Assembly (NCBI GenBank): GCA_963693085.1
Contig: OY856413.1
Location: forward strand, 545,576,879-545,640,878
Length of the DNA: 64,000 nt
Direction: 5' to 3'
Origin: Alisma plantago-aquatica
Lineage: Eukaryota > Streptophyta > Magnoliopsida > Alismatales > Alismataceae
Position numbers and translations under genes: made by a program. Positions 12,088 through 25,500 of this stretch are shown in pieces; position 1 is the stretch's first letter, and the number at the start of each line of letters is the position of its first letter. The notes beneath the pieces are model-generated. The model made no database searches. It worked only from the letters and a program-made list of their open reading frames with translations, and was not told where the DNA came from.

Positions 12088-13410
12088 AGCCACAGATTAT
12101 TGACCTCAGCTTCACATGACAAGGGTTAAGAGGGTCCAAAAATCACAAACTATATATTTGATGATTCAAATAATAGTAATTTTGATTAAGACTATATGCG
12201 AACTTGCAAAAATCGTGGAGGGAGCTAGGGATGTCCGATTGGCATGAAATTTTAATCATAGATTCACAATAGCTCTCCCTACATGTTGGCAAAGTTTGAG
12301 CTTGAGATTCCAACCTTTGATTGATCAAAGAATCTTTCTAAGAGTTAGGGTTTAGATATAAGGTAATATAAAGGAACAAGTATAAAAAGAGTATAGAAAA
12401 CCACTTTATCACGTGATGTCACACAAAATGACAAATCTATTTAAAATGTAATCAAAATTAGATCTTATTTGTTCATGTTACCAATGTATGCAACTTGAGG
12501 GTTTTAATGTAAATTACCCTTTTTTGGTAGTATGAACAAGGATGTGACACTTTCTTAAGTTGCTTCATGTTGTGTATAAGGATTTTATAATTTACTTCTC
12601 CTTTTGATGCTTTTGAACCTTGTTTTAGACAAGTTGCAAAGTTTTGGTATGATGTAGTCCATGCTTTCATTGGTTGACAATTTTTGTTTTTTGCTTCTGC
12701 CCGATGGGTTTTTAGGTAGTAGAAGGACTCTTTGATGACGATGAAATTTTTGTTCCCAATGAAAATGTTGATATGGTGAGTCTTAGGTGTTTGACCGAAA
12801 AAATCCATGATGTGATGACTGATAGAGTTTGGATCGACAAGATTTTTGGTGACCCATGAGTTTTGGTCCATGATGTTTGGTGGTTAATGCATTTCTAGTG
12901 ACAAAAAGGTTTCGTTGGTCGGTATTTTTTTTATCAATGAGGTCTTGGTGCTCGACGAGACCTCAATCTATAGACATTCTGACAGATGGGTTTTCTGAGT
13001 TAGGCTTATATATAGACTCTATCTTCCTCACCTCTCTCACTTTTGTTGGTGCAGCTTCAGTGTAGCCCGATGAATATTTATGAAGAGCGATGTTCAATAA
13101 AAGTTTTTCAAATATGACAATCTCAAGCTTTTCATGGATGTATGTGCTTGGATCAAGGATCATTTCTCCAATCACAAGTTATTGATCGTATTTTTGGCTT
13201 CCTTCAAGTAAGTTTCATATTGTTTTACTCATTTTCTTTCTATGGATCACTCCCCTTCCCTCCTATGGCTGAATTTCTTTTGGTATTTCATGAGTTCTTG
13301 GTGTTTTCTTGGTAGAACCTTGTGCATGCATGTTGAGGATTCTCATTTTATTCTTCCTTGCTCTAGTTTCACCCTGTTCCTGGAGGAAGAGGGTATTTTT
13401 GTGCATTTTG
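12088..13410. other. Unassigned spacer between two elements
   Basis: This begins with the target duplication of the LTR element on its left and ends at a CACTA terminus on its right. Short frames exist on both strands, among them 12473-12871 (132 codons, minus), 12877-13065 (plus) and 12963-13175 (70 codons, minus). The last has a moderately protein-like composition, but I do not recognise it and it overlaps a plus-strand frame. I see nothing here that I can name. Confidence 0.4.
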
Positions 13411-14090
13411 CACTAGTACAATAATGGTCTATAGCGTTAGTATTTTTAAGCCTATAGCATCACTTTTTAACCGACTCTTAAGTGGACATCACTATAAAAA
13501 TTACACTATAGGGTCTATTTTTTTAACCAAAGAAAATCGACTTTAGATAGCAACGTCGGGTTGGCACAAACAAAAACCCGAGGCAATAATTACACTACTG
13601 CATCACTTATATCAAACAAAACCGACCCTATAGAAAAAATTCATCATTTTGAAATGCAAATAAGATAGCCGACCCTAGAGGTCTATAAGGTTGGTTATAT
13701 GAAAAAAACCAACCCAATAGAGGTACACAAACTGACCCTGAAGCTTGAGGTTGTAAGGTCAGTTATATTTAAAAAAATTGACCCTAAAGGGTTTGTATTA
13801 AAAACCCTTGTAAGGTCAGTTATATTTAAAAAAACTGACCCTGAAGGGTTTGTAAGGTCGGTTATACTTAAAAACCCGACCATGTAGGTCTGTAAGCTCG
13901 GTTATATGAAAAAAACCGACCTTGTAGGTCTGTAAGGTCGATTTTACTACACAAATTGGCCCAATAAAGGTACAAAGACTTGAAGAAACATGCCCTAAGG
14001 TTTGTAAGGTTTTTTATACTACAAAAAACTAACCATGTAGTTCTATAAGGTCAGTTATACTAAAAAACCGAGCATGTAGTTTACAATTTT
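13411..14090. repeat. CACTA 1 left terminus and subterminal repeat array
   Basis: After the terminal CACTAGTAC, a short motif recurs many times in both orientations: 'ggtcggttata' in one sense and 'aaaaaccgacc' in the other, often as facing pairs about 10-20 bases apart. Examples lie at about 13855-13880, 13896-13921 and 14035-14070. Subterminal arrays like this are where the TNPA protein binds in En/Spm elements. The array also creates chance open frames on both strands (13695-13887), which are not genes. Confidence 0.78.
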
Positions 14091-14639
14091 TCTATAGAAA
14101 AATCTAGATAACAGAAATCTTCAGAACAAGAACTTGCATAATAGAAAGTAGACTTGCAAATGCAAAGATGCAAGTCATAAATTCATTCCAAAACCATTTT
14201 CCAGCTTTTATGTTCAATCCTATTTGAATTTCTTATCAATTTCCAAACCACACACCTTCATAACAAAAAATAATTCAACATATTCAGTTGAGACATATTC
14301 ATACACATAGCACATCATAACATTCACAAAATGATAGATTGCATTAACCAAGTCTGAGATGATATTAAAATTCATGTCAGATACAAAAGTAAATTTGAAA
14401 GAGTTTCAAACTACATACAAAAATGAAGCTAACATATGCATTCAATCCAATGCTATAGTGACTTCATTTAGAAAAGCATCTGACCACACTTCTCAGAATT
14501 CATTTAAATCCTCAAGTGTGTAAGGCCGAGTTGTAAAGATCTGCAATACAAATGCACATGCTAATATTTTATAAAATGACTACAACTCACTTTTAAATTT
14601 ATGTTGTTATTCTTTATTACCTGATCTATAGTCTGAATG

Positions 14640-16053
14640 TCTTGTCCTGCTCCTTTGATAATAGTTTGCATATATTTCATTACATAGTAGCCACAAGCCC
14701 ATCATTATTTTGTATAGGACACTACAAATAAGGAATTATACTTAATATTAGTAAATTACTATAAATAGAGTTGAGATTAGACTATAAGAGTTGACATTAA
14801 TACATTACTATAAGAGTTGTACATATAAGACTAAGCCGTCAAAATAGCTACCTTGACATTATTCAAACTCAATGTCTTTAATTTTGTGGGTATTCATCCT
14901 CCACCTTCACTAAAAGCCATTATACCCTATTAATTAAATGAATAATATAGTTGGAAAATTAGAAATTCTAAATAGAGATATCATGTTGAATTATAAAAAT
15001 TGATGTGGTAGAGACTAAATTTATGCTTCAATTTTGGGGCGACCACCACTAATTTTCAATGTCTAGATCTGAGTAATAATAAAACAAACATTAAAATAAA
15101 GAAATTTAGTCATTATTAAAATTATATTGAATAATAAAACATACTAGACATTAAAAGGAATTATAATAACTACCTTTCCCACACTAGCAAAATATTTGAA
15201 TGCATTAGAGAAGTAGTCATTTACATCCTCAATATGTGTTTTCACCTAACTAGTGACTGAAGGAAATAAGAATCCAACATTCTTTATTTCAAAGTTTATG
15301 GGCTCGGTATATAAGTGGTTGTAAAACATTTGTAATCATTTCATATATAGAAATCAGTTAAAAATGTATAAATTTTCTATATTCATAGATCCTTACCTTA
15401 TCTGTACTTCTAATATCAAAGTATTTATCCAATCATATGGAACAACTCTATAATATCATCAAGAAAAATATAATTCTCAAAGTCCCTCCGAGTTGCATCT
15501 TCTCTTAAATTGACCAACATATGTGATCCTGAGCTTTGGTTGGCTAAGTATCGACACAAACATTTACATTTACTTCCCAACTACTCGAACGTGGATTCTA
15601 GAATGAAATATGGCTTGGGCATAGGAGGACAACTAGGTGGATTCGGACTTTTTGGTTTACAAACCTATTAATTAAATTACATACTTATATCACACTAGTT
15701 TATATATGTAGTCAAATAGGAAAAACATGATAGAATTCAGGTATACCTTGTCATTGAGAACCAAGTGTCTAGGCCACCCCACTATAGCAACCTCTACTTC
15801 TTCAACTGTACTATATTTAGGATTATGTATGGGCAGTGGTTTGTAACCCATTCCATCATACACAAGATGGATGGACACATGATAAATGTCATCAGTAATT
15901 GGTTGGCAACGTAATATACCACTGAGGTTGTATACCTTTTTTGTTGCCACAGTATTATATTTTTGAACCTCCATTGCAAGTTTACATTTCATACCAACCT
16001 AGAATTGAAATAATATAAGTTATATACCTATTGGTAAGCCAGATACCTACTAC

Positions 16054-16095
<42 letters not shown>

Positions 16096-17960
16096 TACTA
16101 ATAACACAACATATAAAACAAACTTACTATATATTGTTGTGGTGGGTCATTGGGAGTGCTCCCATGACCTTATATAACTAGAGCACGGGCTTGTTCCTCA
16201 TCATCTGAGAGATGCAGACTTTGAATAGGTTGAGAAGGTTGACTAGGCTGAAATGCAGACATTATTTGTTTTTCTTTCTGTGCTACTAATGCTTCAACTT
16301 CCTCTTGGGTAAGACCTCCTGTACGAACTCTTCTAGATTGCTTTTGTGATCCACCTAGGAGTTGCAAAATACTTAAACAATGTTGAATACAACAACAATG
16401 GAGTTGCAAGAGTAGGTCGTTAGGGAAATAAATGAAGTTGCAAGAATAACTCATTTTATTATTTTACGTATGCTTTGTTTTTACTTTCCACAATTGGACC
16501 CTTGAGTTTAGTTGTTGTTAAAGTTACATCATATGCTTTCTACTTTATGTATGATCTTTTTATCATAATGTTGGTTTTTTATGGCTTCAGCAGGCTCTCA
16601 TGTGGCTTCATCCACTCCATAGTGCTTCCAAAGAACCTTTACCATCTCTATCTTTTACTCCTAAGCTCCTTCACCTTGGTATCCATTAACCTCATAGGTG
16701 ACTCAAGGTAAGTTAGCCTCCCTTGGAGTTCAATAGTTTCAATGCTCAACACATGGCTCAGGTCCTTCACATAGCGCTTAAGATTGGACACATAGAATAC
16801 ATCATGCATCATACTGTGTTGAGGGAGTAAGGCCAAATGATAAGCAACTCTAGTTCATCCATGTAGCCAGTTGTGATGAACTTTCCTTCCTTCCTTTGCT
16901 CATGGAGGTCAATCTATTCATAGTTAATATAAATATTAAATCACAATCAATTAGATATAAATAAATCAAAGTTTGTTGGAGTTACTCTTTGCTTACCATA
17001 TTTTGTGACACCTCCTTAGTTGCAGGATTGGGAATTTCACCTGCTCAATTTTTTCTAGCATCAATCCACAACAAGTGTTGAGGTGGACGCTCAACTTGAG
17101 TTGTACTATACTCATCTCTAGAAGAGAGTTTCTTCTCTTGTAGTTGGTGATGGAAGGCATAACCACCGAGCCCCAAGTGATGGTCGCGCACATTTTTGGC
17201 CCGCATTTCCTTTTGGGCCTCATGAATAGTCTGATCATTTAAAATGAGGTATTGCAATTTAGATCAAACATAAATATATTAATTGTATAAAAATATTCAT
17301 ACAATACATCACAATCTTTATTACCTGAAACTCATCTGAATTCCTAGATGCAACAAATCTTTCCCACACCGCAGGATCTATAAAAATATATTGATCTATT
17401 GCTCTCTTCTTTTGATTAGGATTATCTCTATAATCCCTTTTGAGATAGGTCTTAAAAGCCCTCCATCATACACCACAATGTTGTAGAACTTTTTTCTTGT
17501 GATATTTTTCATTTAGATGAAAAACACCCTATACATATAAAAGCAATAATTTTATTTCAACAAGGATATTCCTTTCAAGGAAACTAAATTATAATAAAAA
17601 AACAAAAAAACTTAGTAAAATAATATCACTTCAACTCACAGATATATCTTTCCATAAGAGGTCTTTTAAGGCAATAAAAACATCATGCTAATTTTCTATA
17701 TTTATTGCCACCTTACTGCACATGGTCGTCCCTACATAATGCTTGAAAGCACTAGCATGTTCCCCAATAGGTGCTCATGTGACATCAAACTGTATTGGCA
17801 ATTTCTCCCCTTTGGCCCTAAGCTCCTGTAGCCAACGCATCAGTGTGGGACCTCTACATTTCTTAGCATCACCAATATCAAAAGCATCACCACGATCATA
17901 TGCATCACCACTACCATACTCATGGTGCTCATGCTCAGAATGTTCATCTTCACTTGCCAT
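14640..17960 (-). pseudogene. TNPA-like CACTA gene with DUF8039-like and Ulp1-like regions, broken
   Basis: Read on the minus strand, it opens near 17960 with an acidic Ser/His/Glu-rich start, then a basic R-G-P-T-x-M block (about 17850) typical of CACTA-associated second genes. A Transposase_24-like stretch follows around 17300-17000. A block at 15992-15700 (V-Y-N-L-x-G-I-L, then D-G-M-G-Y-K-P-L-P, then V-G-W-P-R-H-L-V) fits the DUF8039 family as I know it. Near 14700-14670 the frame reads W-A-C-G-Y-Y-V-M-K-Y-M, the catalytic-Cys segment of Ulp1-like C48 proteases. The His and Asp segments are too decayed to place. Multiple stops, probable introns and a (TA)n run interrupt the gene. Confidence 0.68.
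16057..16092. repeat. (TA)18 microsatellite
   Basis: An uninterrupted TA run of 36 bases inside a non-coding interval of the CACTA 1 TNPA-like gene. Confidence 0.95.
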
Positions 17961-18049
17961 TTTAAAACAACCTGCAAGTAAACATGATAAAATAAAAACA
18001 TAAGTGATAATAAAAGAACAAGTGGTAATATGATGTATATTTAAAATAT

Positions 18050-21000
18050 TACATGCTTGAATGATAATAAAATGTATATTTCAAAGAATACATGTCTCTC
18101 GTATTGGTTGAGTATCTAGTCAAGTAAAATTCCTTCAGCATGGTCTTGACATTTATAGTATTCACTGATGTTAACTTCAACATTTCCACTTCACAAACCA
18201 ACTGAGAATGGGCTAGAATGATCATACTTTTCATAGTATTCTTCTTCATTTATAGGATCTACAGTAAACTATCTATTTCCATGAAGAATGACAGACCAAT
18301 TTTTATTTGTCGGGTCATCAATTTAGATACTTGTTTTTATTGGTCTACCATGATGAATGGCTCATCTTTCTCACCAAACTTTTCAAAATTCACCAATGTG
18401 AAACACAACTCATCCACTAAAATCCTTTGTTGTTATCAACCCAATATTATCTAATGATAGGAACTCTGAAATTTGTATAGCCCAATTCCCATATGTCCTC
18501 AATGACACCATAATATGACATCTCAGCTTCATGTGGTCTTTTATCTTTAGCACTAGCAAAATACAATGAACAAGCTTGAACAATGACCCCACTATTTTGG
18601 ACTATACTACTTTCATCTTGACACTTTGTGTAGTATGAAAATTTGTTTATGTCATATCTTTCATATGAAATGACATCCATTTTTGGCTTAAAGGTGAGCC
18701 ATTTTATGTTCTCAGCAACATTATTAGGTGATTCAGATAGTTGATGAAAGACTTTCTCTTCAAATCTCCTAATAAATATTTGATTATGCTCTCTTGCAAG
18801 CCACATTGAACTGGATTGAGGATGGTTTCTCTTGATAAGATCATTATGTTATGTGATGTAGCTACAAATTTCATCGATGTTGTGTAAAATATACAAATGT
18901 TCTTATTCCCACAACTCACGACTAATTCCTTTCACTCGTGCTCCCAGTTTTCCTTCGCCACAATAAGATTTAGTTTGATGGGATATTTTTAAATCACTAT
19001 AAATTTCATTACAATTCAAAAAATCATTGCAAAATTCCATCACGTCCTAGCCACGTAACACTCAAAAATACTCCCTTCAGGATGATAATGATTCAGAACA
19101 TCACCTTTAAAAACACTCATGTAGCGTTCAAATGGATACATCCAGTGCAAGAAAACTAGACCCATCATCTTCACCTCCCTTGTTATATGTACTAAAAGAT
19201 GAAGCATGATATCAAAAAATGAAAGAGGAAAGTACATTTCAAGTTGACACATGGTAACTATTACATCTTTTTGTAATTTATTGAGAGTATATGGATGTAT
19301 CACTTTGTTGCATATTTCATTGAAGAAGAAGCATAGTCTTGTGATTGCAAACCTTACATGCTTCGACAATACAGATCGAATAGCCACAGGTAAAATTTGT
19401 TACATTGAGGTGTGACAATGATGAGATTTGAGACCTATCAACTTCAAATCCTTCTTTGATACCAATCTATGAATATTAGAAGAGTATCTTTGTGGAACCT
19501 TAATATTATACAAGCACTCACAGAAAGTATTTTTCCCCTACTTTGACAAAGTGTAACAAGATGGTGGTAAATATGTGCGGTGACCGCTGATCTCCACTGA
19601 TAATTCTTTTCTTATACCCATTAATTCTAAATATTTTCTGGATTTGATGTCATCTTTATTCTATCTTGGTATATTCAATAGCATACCAATGATGCTATCA
19701 CAAACACTTTTTTCAACATGCATGGCATCAATGTAGTGTCTAATTGACAAGAATCTCCAATTAGGAAGATCCCGGAATATTGACCTCTTCTTGTATAAAT
19801 ATTTGTCACATGCGAGAGTATGACTACTTGATCTCTTTCCAAATTTATTGATAATATCATTCACCATATATATTAAATATTTCCTAGTATAGGTTTAGGA
19901 TCACTTCATTCCTCAGTTGATCCATTAAAGGTTTTGTGTTGCCTTCGATAAGGATGCACTTGTGGGAGAAATTTCTGATGACCAAGATATACAATTTTAT
20001 CACCATGTTTTAGTCAGATTGAATCAGTATGTTCCTCACAAATAGGACATGATTTGTTTCCTTTTATTCTATATCTAGACAAATTTTCATAAGCTGGAAA
20101 GTAATTAATCGTGCAAAACAACATAGCACACAAACTAAAGATCTCTTCATGTGAAGCATCATATGTCATAACACCTTCTTCCCATAGTTTCATTAGGTCA
20201 TCAATTAGAGGTTGAAGGTAAACGTCAATGTCATTTCCAAGTTGCTTGGGCCCTGATATCAATATTGACAACATGACATACTTATTTTTCATATAAAACC
20301 AAGGAGGAAGATAGTATATAACAATCATAACAGGACAAGTGCTATGTTGGTTGCTTAATGTACCATAAGGATTCATTCCATCTGTACATAGTTCAAGTCT
20401 TAAGTTCCTTATTTCTTTACCAAACTAAGGGTATAATAAATCAATTTTATTCCATCGTGGTGAATCAGATGTGTGTCGTAGGGTACCATCATCATTGGCC
20501 TTTAACTCCCCTTGCCAAGACAAATTTTGTGCATCTTCAGTATTCACAAATAAGTGTTGGAATTGTGGTATTATTGGTATATATCACATCACCTTGGCAC
20601 GAGAGACATTCTTAGCCTTACCAGCATTTGTGGTTTTGCACCTTGACGCACCACATTTTGGATAATTTATCAAATTAGTATAGTCCTAAAATAACACACA
20701 ATTATTTGGACATGCATGAATCTTCTTAGCCTCCATTCCCGTTGGGCACATTATTTTCTTTTCTTGATATGTTGAAATTGGAAGCTCGTTGTCTTCAGGA
20801 AGAATTTCCTTTAACAAAGATAACAATGAAGTGAAACTCTTATCGCTCCACTGGTTTGAGCTTTAAAACTATATAATCGCATCACAACACTCAACCTTGT
20901 GAATTTAGTACAACCCTTATATAACATTATTTCAGCATCATGGACAATGTTTGCAAATAAAGAAGGTGGATCAGTGAGATTGTCCAAACAACTACGTAGA

Positions 21001-21332
21001 ATCTCATCAACCATATCATCCTGAATTGGTTCATCATTGACATTATCATCATTATCTATATATTCTATGCCACAACTATTAGTATCAAAATTTTTTGATC
21101 CATAATTAAATTTATCTCCATGCCAATACCATTCATTATAACCTTGTATGATCCCATTGCATATGACATGATTCTTAATTTCCTCAAGAGTATCAACTTT
21201 CAAATTGTTACTACAATTTCTACATGGACAATAGAACCTATCTATAGGTAGTTTCCAATGTTCCTCAACAAATATGATAAATTCATCAAGACCTTTCGCA
21301 AACTCTGGACCACAACTTTTCTTGATAGACAT
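18050..21332 (-). pseudogene. CACTA TNP2-type transposase, broken
   Basis: The first exon-like frame (21332-20811) starts M-S-I-K-K and matches the Transpos_assoc domain: F-I-x-F-V-E-E-H, then a C-P-C-R-N-C metal-binding block and a Y-x-x-W-Y-W-H-G block. The catalytic core follows at about 20700-19660, with C-T-D-G-M-N-P-Y-G at the first catalytic Asp, P-P-W-F-Y-M-K, L-G-N-D-I-D-V-Y-L, and C-P-I-C-E-E. DUF4218 is at 19387-19040 (K-H-V-R-F-A-I-T-R-L). DUF4216 is at 18806-18240 (W-L-T-F-K-P-K, Y-Y-G-V-I-E-D-I-W). In working elements this protein cuts and joins the ends. Several stops and frameshifts (for example around 20420, 19600 and 18470) make it non-functional. Confidence 0.85.
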
Positions 21333-22033
21333 CCAACTTTAATTCATTTTCATGATCACACTAAAATTAATTATAAATGAAGCATTAAATATTAATACTA
21401 TAAGTTGTAAGTTTTTATTGATAGGAAGTTAATTACTTTTATACTAAAGTGTACCACTTATCCCATTTTTGAATATTTAATCTCACTAGTAACTATATAA
21501 TGTATGTTAAATTTTTAAGAAAATTTTAGCAGCATTTCCCCCAAGTTCTCCATGTACATCGATGTTAAATGGCAAATAACCACTCACATATGTACCCATA
21601 GAACAAACGAGGAAATACTACTAAAATTTTCTTCAAACTTAAACATACAAATACACTTACATCCTAAGTGATATTAAATATTTAAAAATAGTGCCAAATC
21701 GGGGACTATCCACAATTTACTCCTAATGAGTAAATTTTGAACGAGTTTCTAAGTTAATATATAAATGTATTATTGACATATTTATATATTAATTTAAATA
21801 TCATGCATCGATGATCTCATCTATAAACCCTAAAGAATCAATCTGGGACTACACAATGTCTACTCTCATATTTCTAGAATGTATACAATGATTACGTGTG
21901 ACTGATAAAATGTAGATTTGAAAGAATACATGTTTTAATTATTGGTTGGGTTGCTAGTCAAATAAAATGGAAAAATAATATAACTGACCTGAGCTGCTGA
22001 GATGAAAATGCTTGGTGAGGCCAACTTCAAGAT
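21333..22033. other. Non-coding stretch upstream of the TNP2 pseudogene
   Basis: AT-rich, no coding frame. It lies upstream of the transposase start on the minus strand and probably holds the leader or first intron of CACTA 1. I see no terminal repeat or promoter motif that I can defend. Confidence 0.4.
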
Positions 22034-22583
22034 CTAACGCCTGTTGACGATCATTCGACGCCAGAGGCGGGGTAGGAAGTAGGAGGAGTTTGTCAAGAGG
22101 GATGGGAGTAGAGATAGTGTTGTCGAATCTTCATCACCGTCTTCAGGATACAACATTCCTGGCAGGTCGATTGTGCCCAACCCAGGTGGGGCCTCGGTTT
22201 GGGTCGTGATGTTCAACATAGAGTTGTTCACTATGGCACATGTGGTGGAAATTAGGGGCAAGGATGAGAGTGCATCAGTGGCGTCCTCATCATCGACTTT
22301 GGAGGTGGCTATGGAGAGGGAAATTAGAGGGAAGATGGTGAATGACCGACCAAAGGGGATATTGACATAGAGGAGCTTGGTGATGAAGTAGTAGTGGAGC
22401 ATGAGGGTTTCGATCAACCTCCCTGACGATGAGATCTCGAACAAGAGTGGAATAGGTGGTAGGAGTGGCGGAGATAGTGGTAGCAATAGAGGCTGGTTCC
22501 GGACCAAGGCAGAGGTAGTAGTGGGAAGTGGTGGTGTGGCAAGTTTGTGGTCTGATGAGGAACATTGGAAAGCACCTAACTGA
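22034..22583. other. GC-rich segment, possibly the CACTA 1 leader or a captured gene piece
   Basis: An abrupt rise in GC with a 157-codon frame on the minus strand (22507-22034) and overlapping frames on the other strand. The minus-strand frame is rich in Leu, Pro and Ser with no motif I know. Plant CACTA elements often carry GC-rich first exons or captured gene fragments near the 5' end, and this has the right place for that, but nothing identifies a donor gene. Confidence 0.3.
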
Positions 22584-25500
22584 CTTAATTAATCAAGTGA
22601 AACTTTAATCATGTAGTGCCTTAAGGTCATATAACTATTCCAATGTTAGGATTATTGGATAGTGAGATGAATAATTCAAAAGAACTTGAGTCATATACTA
22701 TTGACTATATGTTGGTTAAGGGAGGGTATATCCCTACCATCTTGATCCCAAGGAATAGAGAGCGTTCAAGGCCATCTCTATTATGTGAAAAGTAATTGTA
22801 GTCATATTGAGGGTCATATACCCTAGTTTCTAGTGTCATGGCATGTGTACTCAAGGTGAACTAGGTTGTCTTACTAGTTGAGATGATGAGCCACTACAGT
22901 TGTTAATCGTACTGACTAATGAGATGAGATTTTAGGATTTCGATCATCCTGGATTTTATATGGAGTTGATTTCGATTTGGTAGTGGTCAACTAGTAGTTT
23001 GATTGGTACGACTCAAAATACTCAAGTCATAATAAAATGTAACTCAGTCGTGTACCATAATGGTTAAGAACTCTTGACGTATCTCACTGGATGATAAACC
23101 TTGCCATGTTTTCTGTATATTATTGATAAATTATAATGTGATAATAGAAATCAACTATTGAACTTCCTCTAGCTACATTTGTTTATAATGCAAGTTATTC
23201 AAATTTACAACTTTGTAATACTATCTACTTTTAATTGCTTATAGTCATATATCTAGTGAACAATAGATGTTTTTGGAGTTATATCTCACATAGGGACATG
23301 ACTCTCACCTTGTGGGTCACCACATCTTTTTAGGTGATCGACATCCTCAACATACATAGAGTGACGAGGAGGCATAGTTCAGAGAACTATAGTGATAGAA
23401 GTTTGATGGGGTTCTTGTAGACTTCTAGAGTCGTGCTTGTACTCTTATGTTTGAGCGGGGTGTTTTATTTAATGTGTATATGGACTCATGTTTTTGGTTG
23501 GATTCTCCAAGTATGTAAATGATGTAATTATGTGGACAACATCTTTTATATACAAGTTTTGGTTGAGACCATGGAACTTATGTAAAGATGCCTAGTATGG
23601 ATATACAATGCAGTTGGACCCCTGTGCAAATGTTTCTTATAGAATTTGTTATTTTATTCAGTTTTAATTTTGAACCTTTTTGGTAATGTGATTAATATAT
23701 GTTTGATTAGTGTTTTGGTTTTAAGTAATCTCATTTAGCGTGGCGGGTAACCACAGTTAGTAGTTCATGTTATTTATTTATTAATTCATTAGTTTTTATG
23801 TTTAACTAGTAGGTTGATTCAAGGAAAAGAGGAGAAGTCATGGACCATCCATGAAATTCTCAATAAATAAACCAAAACATTACATCCATAGTCGTTAGCT
23901 CTAGCAATTTGATAGAGATCATTAAAGCATACCCAGATTGTACACATTTCTAGATTTTACATCTGCAAACATAATTGGCAGGTTCAACATGTGTTAGAAG
24001 TGTAATTCAGTTATATATAGAACATATATACTTACTAACCACTTTGAACCAATTGATTCTCCTATAAGTAGATCCTCCTATAAGTAGATCTATTTTCCAG
24101 TGCTAAAAATCTACAACATATGACTCATAACTGCTGGATGATCTCAAATTGACTTGAAACCCTGGAGCATTCTATAAAAATCCCAAAGGGAATTCTTGAT
24201 AGGATATATGAATCAATTCATTTGCGATCGTAAACCCTGGCTGACATTAGGGAGAACCAGAGGAAACATTGATGACTTGACATAGAGACATGCTCCTCAA
24301 GGGACATGACTGGAGGGTGTAGTTTTTTCTCAGGTGGTGGTTTTGTAGACCATAGAGCCTCTCTTCTATATTACAACATTATCCAAGAGCTTACTCTTCT
24401 TCTTCTCTCTTTTCTCTTGTAACACAATCATGATTAGATAGTAGTTTATTTATTGAGGTGTAGGGATTAACCCCACTCTCCAATGTTTGTAGTCTTACAT
24501 TGTGAATCATTGATGATTCAAAAATGTTAAATTATTAATCTATTATTTAATGCATGCTCTATGGATTAACTACTTATATAGTGTTTTATTACAACTATAG
24601 ACGTAGATCCATTAAATCATAGGATTAGGATATCCACAAATCAACAGTGAACCCCAAACTAGACATTGAAAGGGCATTTTCTAGGGTAATGAGTTCATCA
24701 TTTGAAGGTAGAGACCTTTATCCTAAGGGGAAATATGTCCTTGTGATAACTAAACCCTAAAAGGATATGTAATTTCTTCAACCCATATAAGATATGCATA
24801 CATATGATTATGCAATGTAAGAGATTGAATATGGGTAGTGGTGGTGAAACCCCATTCCTCGATTCGGATATCATTCATTTATCTTAGTTTTTATTCATAC
24901 CTTTATTTTATTTGCATTCTTAGATAATTTACTTAATCAACAAACAATCAAATCAATCTATCTTTGTTAACCACATTTTCTTAAATAGGCTAAAATCTAA
25001 ATTGTCCTTAATATTATCATTTGAGTTTGATCCTAAAGTTATATTGTGTTAAGACACATCCCCTTATGTGTGGTGGTCAATTCATGTTAGATTAAGTAAA
25101 ATTAGAGTTTCTATTTGAATGAATTTCATGTGCGATAAAGTTTCACAACATTTAGTCAATCTAACATGTATGCACTTAAACCCTAGTCGGTCTATTTAGG
25201 TTGTGTCACAAGAAGAGTGAGGTAGATGAAAAGATGTATATAACAGGAAAGAAACAAAGCATCATGGTGTAAGGAAGGTCGAAGAATGATGTAGAGTTGA
25301 TGGTGTTGCTTTGTGCATATAGATCTAACTACAAAAATATGTACATGGGTATGTAACATCATCTGATTTGATGATGTCATTATAATGAATCTCCTGATTC
25401 CACTGCCGGAAGCACATAGGCCATGGGGACTATGTACTCTACTTACATTTCTTCTATTTCTCATCTCCCCCATCTTATAGCTCAAAGTGAAATATCTTCT

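Larger units (their letters stand above)
13411..22600 (-). mobile_element. CACTA (En/Spm) transposon 1, degenerate
   Basis: The left end begins CACTAGTACAATAATGG, a CACTA-type terminus, followed by about 650 bp of subterminal repeats. Coding parts on the minus strand appear in the usual order: TNP2-type transposase near the right side, then a TNPA-like gene with a DUF8039-like block and an Ulp1-like protease block toward the left. I could not find the matching right terminus (an expected ...GTACTAGTG), nor mirrored subterminal repeats, so the right limit given here is only the edge of the last GC-rich segment that could belong to the 5' leader. All frames carry stops, so the element cannot move on its own. 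Confidence 0.8.

Noticed and set aside
13695..13887. Facing 62-codon frames on both strands as paired genes
   Set aside because: They come from the inverted subterminal repeats of CACTA 1, which read open on both strands.
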